DNA from: an uncultured Saprospiraceae bacterium
GTDB lineage: Bacteria > Bacteroidota > Bacteroidia > Chitinophagales > Saprospiraceae
Length of the DNA stretch: 64,000 nucleotides
Direction of reading: 5' to 3'
NCBI GenBank assembly: GCA_938015415.1
Contig: CALLPK010000005.1
Location: 1 to 64,000 of the forward strand
Shown here in pieces: positions 35,304 through 43,410 of this stretch. A program made the translations under genes and the position numbers. Positions within the stretch are counted from its first letter, which is position 1. Each line of letters starts with the position of its first letter. The notes under the pieces are model-generated. The model had not been told where the DNA came from. It saw only the letters and a program-made list of their open reading frames with translations, and searched no databases.

Positions 35304-38300
35304 TTATCTAATAATTAAGAAAGATTCCGTTACGCTGACTCCATCCGCTCCCATAATTAGAACATTGTACAGACCATTTATGATTACGGAACTACTCATA
35401 TCTATCTGGAGTACCGACTGGCTCAATTCGTCATAAGATTGTTGATGGATCGGCTGACCAAAGCTATTGGTAACCTGTAGGGAAATATTCTGCCCAAGAA
35501 AGGCTGCTACCTCCACATTAATTACATCCGTTGCTGGATTTGGATATACATTGATTTCCATCATACTGGAACTGCTGTTCACAGCGTTGGTCGTTGGAGC
35601 TGCAAAGCCATTGTTGACATTCGCAGTAGGATCATCCACTACACTTTGCGTTCTTGCTCCAATAAACGGCGATAAATGCGCCCCCAGTATCGGACGTTCC
35701 ATGGTCCCGTTTGGCCACTGCCAACCTACCGCCAGATTATCCAATCCTTCGTGTTCTTTCTGAAAAGCCTCTACATAGTACTGTTGACCAGCTTCAAGAT
35801 AAATTTCCATTGATTGTTGCCCAGTATATTTATCCCAGACCTGAGGATAAGTCCAACCATCAACCTCCGCAATCAATCGTACATTGTCAGGACTGGCATC
35901 GGTACTTAACCAAAGCTCTCCCTGGTCATCACTAGAAATCCAAAAAGTATAATTTCCAGATTGTGGTGGACAAATATAGCCGCTCATTCGGGTACCGTAG
36001 TGATCATACACATCAATCGGTGCTTCAAACTTGGTCATTTCATCCGAAATATCCGCAGCAGAATTCCACGGAATACTATTCAAATCATAGCCTGGAATAT
36101 CTAACCAAACATCACGGGAAATACTTCCGGTCCCACAACCGGTTATCGTGGCCTCCTCATCCGTACAGGTTCCTTCGTATACTTTGATATTTCTAAATAG
36201 ACTATTCCCATCCCTTGGAGCAGCATCGTCATCCATTACAAAAGTCATGTAGTTAGCATTGCCAGTATAAAATTGTCCAACAGGAATAATATATTTTTTG
36301 TAAACTCCTTCTTCTGCGTAATTATTATAATCCTGACGGCCAAAATTTGACTGCGTCCCATAAAGCTGGAATAAAAATCCAGCACTGGACGCAGTAGAAA
36401 GATTGTTTTCAAAACCAATTCCGTGAATTTCTGCTTCCTGACTACTCATAAATTCAAATTCCAGTTTGGTATCAGCCGTAATAGTATATTCAAATGGAAT
36501 CGCTTTCCAGGCATTATTATTTAATAAAAACCCATGATCATCTTCAATAACCTGAATATTACCTCGATCCGCACCTCCTCCATAAGATACCGGTTGGTAA
36601 GTGGATAAATCAAGTCGATCACACTCAGAAGGAGCCGGCGGAATAACCGTTCCAATACAATTACAGTTACCATCTTGCAGGTCATTTTCAGTGGCTGGAT
36701 TAAAATCGTCACAAGCCGTTCCGGCATCTGGGCAAGGAGGCTCGCTATCGTTAATAATCGTAAGCAACGCCTGACAAGTAATTTCGTTGTTACATAAGTC
36801 TATCCATTTAAAATTAACCAGTTGACTAACTTCCTCCGCCGAATTGACGCCGTCACAGACTGCGTCAAAGACAGAAGGATCAAAATCATTCGTAAAGTCC
36901 TGCACGTTACAAACTACACTATTAAGACCAGCTGCCAACCATTCTTGTACCTGTGTATTTTGCGCAACTGCACTGCTATTAGAGGACTCGGACGGCTCTC
37001 CATTTTCATTAAAATAAATACTCAATTCGTCGTTGAAGGTGACGGTAAACGGTAGCTCCGGTAAGGGACCCTGACAAGTAAGATAATCAGGAGTCACTTT
37101 AACTGTTTCATTCCAGCAGGCCGTACGAATACCCACACACCCGTTATCAAATTTTATGCTATTGATCTGGCAGTTACCACCGTCTGCAATGGGTGACGCA
37201 AACTGGAAAGTCATATCATATCCACCACCGGCTACACTAATTGGCATTGGCAGATCAGACGCTGAAGAACTAGCTCCTAACTCGGAGCAGTTAAGTACTA
37301 AATCTGCTGGACAAACCGTACATTGAATATTAGACGTAGGACAAATCTCCCCCGTACAACCACAGCTACCATCCGCTACATCGTTGAAAGTATTGGCGTC
37401 TCCGTCATCGCAAGCCGTTCCAGCATCTGGACAACATTCTAGACAATCCGGACCTCCACAATCAATTCCGGTTTCTGTTCCATTCTGAATACCATCATTA
37501 CAGGTCGAACAAACGGATGTACCATTTTCAAAATTTAAATTAAAATCAAGCGTATATGCTCCGGTATCATTTCCGTTTTTATCTAAACAAACCAGCGTAT
37601 AACGACCAGTCTGAGGCAACACATAATCGGTCACATCTACGTGAAACGATTTATGCTCTTCGATTAAAAGCGTTCCGTCGGGTCCGTAAAAACGGATCAT
37701 AGGTTCGAGTGCAGCATCTATTTCTGCCATTTCAAAACTAACGATTTGACCTTCCTCGGCGGTAAATTCGTATAGGTCCATTTCCGCAAAAAATTCGATC
37801 ATTCCGTTAGCAGCACTATTCTCACAACTCAGGTTGGTAGGACAAAGGTCCAGATGTACCCGTTGAAAAGAGAAGCCATACTCTCCCGTATCGTTACCGT
37901 TACGATCTTCCGCAGTGATTGTATAAAGACCTTCTGCAGGAATTACCAGCCCGTTTATTTTTGCCATCGAACCGTTGCTGTAATCAGAAGTAAGTAAGTT
38001 ACCAGCTGTATCATATATTTTAAGAAAAGCATCAATACCGTTTAAATATCCACGCATCTGCGCATTGATGATTTCGCCTTCGTTTGCTTTAAAAGAATAT
38101 ACATCTACTTCATTTTCTTCTTCAAGAGTGGTGCTAAAAGCATTATCTCCACAATCCAGATATCTTGCACAACCAACGCTATTTACTACTTGTAAAGACA
38201 ATGCATATGCTCCCGTATCATTCCCTTTGTCATCTCTTACGACTAGGCTGTATGATCCCGAATTTTGAATATTATAATTGATTTCAGCTGTTTCAGAATC

Positions 38301-39206
38301 TATCGTAGTTACCAGCTCCGTTCCGGTGTTATCACACAAAACAAGATTAGGTTCTAGAGCGTCGCCCAGATCAGTTGCTCTGATTACCAATTGATCACCA
38401 GCCACACAGTTTAAAGTATAAGCATCTATTTGTGCTACTTGACTAAAACTACTATTGATAGTAGTACCACATTCGATTGGCGTAGCGCAGGCAGCATCGT
38501 TTAGTAGCTGAAAAGCGATTCCATAAGTTCCCAAATCATTTCCGTTACCGTCGTAGGCAGCAATCACGTAACGACCATTTGCCGGAATAGTAAACGCAGT
38601 GATTGTTGCCAACCCTGTTTGAGTAACCTCAGTGGCAATGGTATTACCCGCCTGGTCAATTAATTCTAAACGACATTCCACGTTGGATAAGGTGCTACGC
38701 ATCTGAATCATCAATTGATCTCCGGCGAAACATTCCAAACCATAAAGATCTACTTCTGTCCAGTTATCTAAACTAGATAGTATATCGTCTCCGCAGTTTA
38801 CCATGGTAACCCCATCTATACGATTTAAAACCTCCAGTGATAGACCATAATCTCCCGTATCGTTATCATTGTGATCCTGCGCAATGATCGAATAGTTGCC
38901 AGTAGCCGGTAATTCGTAGGCCGTCAACTGAACGATGCCTCCATCGTCACATTCTTCGGATAGCAAAGCTCCCGCCGGACTCAATAACTTAAAACAACCA
39001 TCAACGCCTTGAGAAGAACCACGCATCCTGATACGGATGATATCTCCGGCATTTCCGTTAAAAGTATAGGTATCTATTTCTCCGACGGTACTAATGGAAG
39101 CCGTCGTAGCGTCTCCATATTCTAAAGTCTGCGCTTGTAAAAAAGTACAATAAAAGAGCAAAAAAAAAGTAAAAAGGCAGGCATTGTGAGTAAATTTCAG
39201 GTACAT
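35304..39206 (-). CDS. Giant surface protein with five PPC-like domains, PA14 and T9SS type A tail
   Basis: A 1300-residue secreted protein. The signal peptide ends near residue 25 (LQAQ). Five repeats of about 105-110 residues fill residues 25-555. Each holds a variant of DxxGNDTGxYxLxxQ and resembles the bacterial pre-peptidase C-terminal (PPC) beta-sandwich. A Cys/Gly/Asp-rich linker (GIDCGGPDCLECC, then CDDGDANTFND, repeated as CDDFNPATEND) follows; its Asp-rich loops could bind calcium. A middle unassigned part leads to a PA14-like domain (about 1070-1190: YGTRMSGYICPPQSGNYTFW, SSDDQGELWLS), which usually binds glycans. The last roughly 80 residues (INVYPNPATDVINV) are a T9SS type A sorting domain. 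It is probably an adhesin or matrix protein. No catalytic domain was seen. Confidence 0.82.
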   Translation of the reverse strand: MYLKFTHNACLFTFFLLFYCTFLQAQTLEYGDATTASISTVGEIDTYTFNGNAGDIIRIRMRGSSQGVDGCFKLLSPAGALLSEECDDGGIVQLTAYELPATGNYSIIAQDHNDNDTGDYGLSLEVLNRIDGVTMVNCGDDILSSLDNWTEVDLYGLECFAGDQLMIQMRSTLSNVECRLELIDQAGNTIATEVTQTGLATITAFTIPANGRYVIAAYDGNGNDLGTYGIAFQLLNDAACATPIECGTTINSSFSQVAQIDAYTLNCVAGDQLVIRATDLGDALEPNLVLCDNTGTELVTTIDSETAEINYNIQNSGSYSLVVRDDKGNDTGAYALSLQVVNSVGCARYLDCGDNAFSTTLEEENEVDVYSFKANEGEIINAQMRGYLNGIDAFLKIYDTAGNLLTSDYSNGSMAKINGLVIPAEGLYTITAEDRNGNDTGEYGFSFQRVHLDLCPTNLSCENSAANGMIEFFAEMDLYEFTAEEGQIVSFEMAEIDAALEPMIRFYGPDGTLLIEEHKSFHVDVTDYVLPQTGRYTLVCLDKNGNDTGAYTLDFNLNFENGTSVCSTCNDGIQNGTETGIDCGGPDCLECCPDAGTACDDGDANTFNDVADGSCGCTGEICPTSNIQCTVCPADLVLNCSELGASSSASDLPMPISVAGGGYDMTFQFASPIADGGNCQINSIKFDNGCVGIRTACWNETVKVTPDYLTCQGPLPELPFTVTFNDELSIYFNENGEPSESSNSSAVAQNTQVQEWLAAGLNSVVCNVQDFTNDFDPSVFDAVCDGVNSAEEVSQLVNFKWIDLCNNEITCQALLTIINDSEPPCPDAGTACDDFNPATENDLQDGNCNCIGTVIPPAPSECDRLDLSTYQPVSYGGGADRGNIQVIEDDHGFLLNNNAWKAIPFEYTITADTKLEFEFMSSQEAEIHGIGFENNLSTASSAGFLFQLYGTQSNFGRQDYNNYAEEGVYKKYIIPVGQFYTGNANYMTFVMDDDAAPRDGNSLFRNIKVYEGTCTDEEATITGCGTGSISRDVWLDIPGYDLNSIPWNSAADISDEMTKFEAPIDVYDHYGTRMSGYICPPQSGNYTFWISSDDQGELWLSTDASPDNVRLIAEVDGWTYPQVWDKYTGQQSMEIYLEAGQQYYVEAFQKEHEGLDNLAVGWQWPNGTMERPILGAHLSPFIGARTQSVVDDPTANVNNGFAAPTTNAVNSSSSMMEINVYPNPATDVINVEVAAFLGQNISLQVTNSFGQPIHQQSYDELSQSVLQIDMSSSVIINGLYNVLIMGADGVSVTESFLIIR

Positions 39207-39582
39207 AGTTACAATTTTTGGAATTGGTCAATAAGGCTATTTTATTGAAAAAATAAACCTTCTTATGAGGGGAAAGTTAATGGGGAGAAAACAGATAGGA
39301 GGGATGAGAGGTATTTTAAGGCTTTACTAAAGACAAATTATAAGCCAAAGCTTCCAGGTATTGTGATATTAGAAAATGAATAGTGACAGAGTTAAAAATA
39401 ACATACATAAAATTTAAAATATTTAAATATTTGTAAATCATAGATGAACCCTTTAACACCCTTACTTTTTTTATTTTTTTTGTGATAAAAATCTGAGAAA
39501 ACATAAAACAGTATCTCCTAAAAATATACTCTATATTTTATTGTAACTTTACTCAAACACCCATACCAAGTGGTGAAAAAAT
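39207..39582. other. 376-base divergent region between the PPC protein and moaA
   Basis: AT-rich. No complete promoter pair; TAACTTTA near 39542 is a near-match -7 for moaA. A 62-codon minus frame (39316-39504) lies in low-complexity sequence and is not called. No molybdenum-cofactor riboswitch-like structure was recognised. Confidence 0.5.
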
Positions 39583-40572
39583 ATGCTATACGATAATCAC
39601 GGAAGGATCATTAACTATTTGCGACTGGCGGTAACGGATCGCTGCAATCTGCGCTGCTTTTATTGCATGCCCGAAAACGGGATTAAATATGTAGAAAAAT
39701 CGGCACTGCTTTCCTACGAAGAAATGGTCCGACTCATCAGCGAATTAGCGAAATTGGGTATCGAGAAAATCAGGATCACCGGAGGAGAACCCTTTGTCCG
39801 GAAGGGGATGATGGAATTTCTAACGACGATCTGTCAGATTCCTGGTATCCAGGATGTACATTTAACTACCAATGGAACCGTCACGGCTCCACTGGTTCCC
39901 GAACTAAAAAAAATAGGCATCAAGTCGGTCAACCTGAGCATTGACAGTTTGGATCAGCAACGATTTTTTGATATTACCCGTCGTGATGTTTTGCCCCAGG
40001 TCATAGAAACCTTCCACGCTCTGCTCAAACATGGGATTACCACTAAGATAAACGCGGTCGTTATGAGCGGTAAGAATACGGATGATATTATTCCGATGAC
40101 GAATCTTACCAAAGACTATCCGGTGGATGTTCGTTTTATTGAAGAAATGCCTTTTAATGGTAGTGGGGCGGATCATGGTCTTAGCCTCTGGAATCATCAT
40201 GAGATTTTAAAAAAAATAAAAACGATTTATCCAAACCTGGAAAAAATACCCGATCCAGCATTCTCTACCTCCGCAAATTATAAAATACCCGGTCATCCCG
40301 GTACCGTTGGAATCATTGCCGCTTACAGTCGCACCTTTTGTGGCACCTGTAATCGTATTCGACTTACCCCGACGGGATTATTAAAAACCTGTCTTTATGA
40401 TAGTGGAGTATTTAATGTAAGAGATTTTATCAGAGCCGGAGCAAGCGATGCGGAGATCCGTGCTTTGTTTTTAAACGCGCTGAGTCACCGGGCCAAGGAC
40501 GGTTTTGAGGCCGAAAAAAATCGTCGGGGCGGCCAGTCCGTCAGCGAATCGATGGCCACGATCGGTGGATAA
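39583..40572 (+). CDS. moaA: GTP 3',8-cyclase (radical SAM)
   Basis: Catalyses the first step of molybdenum-cofactor synthesis, turning GTP into 3',8-cyclo-GTP with two 4Fe-4S clusters. The radical SAM motif CNLRCFYC is at residues 21-28. The C-terminal cluster ligands lie in FCGTCNRIRL and the downstream CLY. The protein ends in GG, which is important for MoaA activity. At 329 residues it is normal in length. It starts a plus-strand run moaA-moaC-mobA with gaps of 31 and 7 bases, a likely operon. Confidence 0.96.
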   Translation: MLYDNHGRIINYLRLAVTDRCNLRCFYCMPENGIKYVEKSALLSYEEMVRLISELAKLGIEKIRITGGEPFVRKGMMEFLTTICQIPGIQDVHLTTNGTVTAPLVPELKKIGIKSVNLSIDSLDQQRFFDITRRDVLPQVIETFHALLKHGITTKINAVVMSGKNTDDIIPMTNLTKDYPVDVRFIEEMPFNGSGADHGLSLWNHHEILKKIKTIYPNLEKIPDPAFSTSANYKIPGHPGTVGIIAAYSRTFCGTCNRIRLTPTGLLKTCLYDSGVFNVRDFIRAGASDAEIRALFLNALSHRAKDGFEAEKNRRGGQSVSESMATIGG

Positions 40573-40603
40573 TCAATCTTAAAACAATATAATTTTAAAA
40601 TAA

Positions 40604-41098
40604 ATGAGTGATCAACTAACTCACCTGGACAAACAGGGTAATCCCTCGATGGTCAACGTGGGTGAAAAAAAAATAACAAAGCGTTCCGCTACTGCACAGA
40701 GTATTGTTGTAGTAAATGAGGCGATCATCGCACAACTGACCAACGGAGACATTCAAACTAAAAAGGGACCTGTATTCCAGACCGCTATCCTGGCTGGGAT
40801 TATGGCAGCCAAAAAAACCAGCGAGCTAATTCCGCTTTGTCATCCCCTGGGATTGGACAATTGCAAAGTAGCTATTTCGGTCAATGAAAAAGAAGAGATC
40901 GTAATTCATTGTACAGCTAGCCTAACCGCAAAAACAGGCGTTGAGATGGAAGCACTCACGGGTGCCTCGATCGCGGCCCTAACCATTTATGATATGTGCA
41001 AAGCAATGTCGCATAATATTGTGATTAAAGAAACCAGATTGTTAAAAAAGACCGGAGGAAAAAGTGATTATGATTCCTCCGAGGCTACTGTCAAATAA
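40604..41098 (+). CDS. moaC: Cyclic pyranopterin monophosphate synthase
   Basis: Converts 3',8-cyclo-GTP to cyclic pyranopterin monophosphate, the step after MoaA. The 164-residue product has the MoaC hallmarks: KKTSELIPLCHPLGLDN, and the active-site run TGVEMEALTGASIAALTIYDMCKA. Position between moaA and mobA fits the pathway. Confidence 0.96.
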   Translation: MSDQLTHLDKQGNPSMVNVGEKKITKRSATAQSIVVVNEAIIAQLTNGDIQTKKGPVFQTAILAGIMAAKKTSELIPLCHPLGLDNCKVAISVNEKEEIVIHCTASLTAKTGVEMEALTGASIAALTIYDMCKAMSHNIVIKETRLLKKTGGKSDYDSSEATVK

Positions 41099-41105
41099 TT
41101 AGATC

Positions 41106-42257
41106 ATGAAAAAACACCAAAAACATACAAAACTGGCTCGTCCGAACTACGGAAATTTTCACCGACAAGAATGGGCCATTATTGGAACCCCATGTGGCAC
41201 TATTCAACAACTTTCTCAAAAAATAATTAAATCCTTATCCGCTGATTTTAAAATAGGCTATGTCGACGCAGATCACGCAGACGAAACAGAAAATTCGAAA
41301 AAAGATCCATCGTCCTTTACTGCGGGTGCTGCTCAACAATATACCGACAAAATAGATTTTCACCGTTTTGATCGTAAAGGAGCCTTGAATTATTTTCAAT
41401 ACAGAAATATATTTAACGGCGAAGACGCGGTTCTTGTCAATGGAAATCACTTTTTAGCAAAGCAGCAGATTCTGGTTATTGATCCTAAAAAAGAAAAATC
41501 GTTACAAAAAAAACTGGATCGTTTAACCGAAGTTGTTATGATTTTATTTACCGAAGGGATTAGCGAAATTCCAGATTATTTACGCGAGGCATTAGCAGAA
41601 CAAAATCTGAAAAAAATTCCAACCTGTTCAATTACCGATATTTCTACGATTGTGCGTTTTTTAAAAGAATCGCTAAAAAATAATTTACCCGTATTGAACG
41701 GATTGGTACTTGCCGGAGGGAAAAGCCGGAGAATGGGAAAAGATAAGGGGAAAATTAATTACCACGGTAAGCCGCAAAGAGAATATGCTTTTGATATGCT
41801 GTCTGGTTGTTGCGAAGAGACTTTTATATCCTGTCGACCCGATCAGTCTGCGGATCCGGATTTATTTGGGATGCCGTTGATCTTTGATAGCTTTTTGGGA
41901 TTAGGGCCTTTTGGAGCGATTGCTTCCGCCTTTCGGGAAAATCCGAATACAGCCTGGTTGGTTGTCGCCTGTGATCTGCCGCTTTTGGATAAAGAGAGTA
42001 TAGAATATTTAATTCAGCACCGGGATACCTCTAAAGTGGCCACGGCTTTTAACAGTCCGGATAACGAATTTCCTGAGCCGTTAATTACGATTTGGGAACC
42101 CCGGAGTTATCCAATTTTATTGTCTTTTTTGGCGCAGGGATATTCTTGTCCAAGGAAGGTGTTGATCAATTCGGAGGTGACGCTGGTAGACGCTCCGGAT
42201 ACGCGCGTATTGACGAATGTGAATTCACCGGAAGATTTAGAGGGGTTAGATTTTTAG
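41106..42257 (+). CDS. MobA-type guanylyltransferase with degenerate MobB-like N-terminal domain
   Basis: A 383-residue protein. The C-terminal half (from about residue 199) is a MobA-like NTP transferase: LVLAGGKSRRMGKDKG is the nucleotide-binding loop and VVACDLPLLD the metal-binding Asp motif. MobA adds GMP to molybdopterin. The N-terminal half (about 21-190) starts WAIIGTPCGTIQQLSQKIIK, placed like the P-loop of MobB (normally GxxxxGKT/S) but lacking the Lys and Ser/Thr. NTP binding by this half is therefore unlikely. It comes seven bases after moaC. The fusion reading is inference from layout; an unrelated N-terminal domain is possible. Confidence 0.8.
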   Translation: MKKHQKHTKLARPNYGNFHRQEWAIIGTPCGTIQQLSQKIIKSLSADFKIGYVDADHADETENSKKDPSSFTAGAAQQYTDKIDFHRFDRKGALNYFQYRNIFNGEDAVLVNGNHFLAKQQILVIDPKKEKSLQKKLDRLTEVVMILFTEGISEIPDYLREALAEQNLKKIPTCSITDISTIVRFLKESLKNNLPVLNGLVLAGGKSRRMGKDKGKINYHGKPQREYAFDMLSGCCEETFISCRPDQSADPDLFGMPLIFDSFLGLGPFGAIASAFRENPNTAWLVVACDLPLLDKESIEYLIQHRDTSKVATAFNSPDNEFPEPLITIWEPRSYPILLSFLAQGYSCPRKVLINSEVTLVDAPDTRVLTNVNSPEDLEGLDF

Positions 42258-42261
42258 ATAA

Positions 42262-42299
42262 AAACTAGTGCCTCGACTAAACATCGTAAGCACTAGTTT
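42262..42299 (+). terminator. Hairpin after the mobA-like gene
   Basis: AAACTAGTGC (42262-42271) pairs perfectly with GCACTAGTTT (42290-42299). The loop is 18 bases. It ends the moaA-moaC-mobA run, though the following T-run is weak (ATAATG). Confidence 0.65.
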
Positions 42300-42317
42300 A
42301 TAATGATTGATTAAATA

Positions 42318-42590
42318 TTAGTTGAAACCAATCTGAAAATAGTAACAGAGCAATAAAGATAGAAGCAAAGCGGAAATAATTAAGATCATCAAAAAAGACT
42401 TATACCTAGCTGTTTCTTCTTCCTTTCTATCTTTAAAAACTAAAAATATAGAGGTCAAAGATAAAACCACCATCAATCCAAACAAAATAAGGTTTTCATT
42501 TGAGAAAAAGATGAGATTAATAAATCCCACAGCGACACAACTTAATCCAATTAATCCAGCCCTATCTATTTTAAATAAATTATAATGCAT
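42318..42590 (-). CDS. Small membrane protein of unknown function
   Basis: A 90-residue protein with three hydrophobic segments (about residues 12-30, 33-50 and 66-86) separated by a charged loop FKDRKEEETARYK. I recognise no family. It sits between mobA and moaE on the minus strand, with a terminator-like hairpin on one side. It shows no sign of belonging to the cofactor pathway. Confidence 0.5.
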   Translation of the reverse strand: MHYNLFKIDRAGLIGLSCVAVGFINLIFFSNENLILFGLMVVLSLTSIFLVFKDRKEEETARYKSFLMILIISALLLSLLLCYYFQIGFN

Positions 42591-42712
42591 AACTTTTTCT
42601 TTACACAGTTAGTCAATCACAAAAAATTAGGCATTACATCCAATACATAGCACTAACGCAGTATTTGTGATGCATGTAGGTCTTCAGGCATTTCACAAAA
42701 CATAACAATCAA

Positions 42713-43138
42713 TCAAGGATGCGCCGCTATCCAAACGGCACCATTTTCAAAAAATTCTTTTTTCCAAATCGGTACGGTTTCTTTTAAGGTATCGATGGCA
42801 AAGGAGCAGGCTTCGAAGGCGGCTTTTCGGTGGGGACAAGCGACACTGATAATGACGGCAATTTCTCCGACGGCCAGGGTGCCTACGCGGTGATGGATCG
42901 CCATTTTTTGTATAGGCCATTTTTGGGAGGCCAGTTCGGCAATTTTACGCATTTCGGAAATAGCCATTGAGATATAAGCTTCAAACTCTAATTTAATGAC
43001 GGCTTTTCCCTGAGTTTGATTACGAACAGTACCGATAAAATTGACGATACCTCCAGCCCCGGGATGAGCGACAAATTCCAGACAGGTTTGTTCACTTAAA
43101 GGTTTGTCTGATATTTGGATATCTATACAGTTTTCCAA
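42713..43138 (-). CDS. moaE: Molybdopterin synthase catalytic subunit
   Basis: The large subunit of molybdopterin synthase, which puts two sulphurs from MoaD thiocarboxylate into precursor Z. The 141-residue protein shows GGIVNFIGTVRNQTQGK, the motif IHHRVGTLAVGE, SVACPHRKAAFEAC and the active-site Lys region PIWKKEFFENG. It lies 32 bases after moaD, so the pair is probably co-transcribed. Confidence 0.95.
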   Translation of the reverse strand: MENCIDIQISDKPLSEQTCLEFVAHPGAGGIVNFIGTVRNQTQGKAVIKLEFEAYISMAISEMRKIAELASQKWPIQKMAIHHRVGTLAVGEIAVIISVACPHRKAAFEACSFAIDTLKETVPIWKKEFFENGAVWIAAHP

Positions 43139-43170
43139 GTTTGCTTTTTTGAATTTATTAATCCGTTTCC

Positions 43171-43410
43171 CTAACCACCACTAACGGGAGGAATTAAAAC
43201 TACTTCGTCTTGTGGTGTAATTTGGAGATTATCGTCCGCGTATTCGTTATTGACGGCGATAGCCAGGGAGTTTAATTTTTCAAACTGTGGGTATTTTTCC
43301 AGCACTGCTTTTTTTAAGGCCAAAACGGACATACCTTCTGAATAAGGTATGTCCATTTCAGGTCCTCCGACGATATCTTTGGCAATCCCAAAAGTAAGTA
43401 CTTTCATCAT
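43171..43410 (-). CDS. moaD: Molybdopterin synthase sulphur carrier subunit
   Basis: A 79-residue ubiquitin-like protein ending in the required GG (LIPPVSGG), which is adenylated and thiocarboxylated to supply sulphur to MoaE. It has two adjacent ATG codons (43410 and 43407). The first overlaps by one base the stop of the giant PKD gene (TAATG arrangement), suggesting the ribosome may re-start there. A longer frame to 43455 would overlap the PKD gene out of frame and is unlikely. Its reading frame is otherwise typical of MoaD. Confidence 0.9.
   Translation of the reverse strand: MMKVLTFGIAKDIVGGPEMDIPYSEGMSVLALKKAVLEKYPQFEKLNSLAIAVNNEYADDNLQITPQDEVVLIPPVSGG

Noticed and set aside
39316-39504. 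62-codon minus-strand frame upstream of moaA
   Set aside because: Low-complexity Ile/Lys/Tyr-rich content in AT-rich DNA, with no promoter or homology seen.
39507-39582. Molybdenum-cofactor riboswitch before moaA
   Set aside because: The leader is too short and AT-rich and no matching stems were seen.
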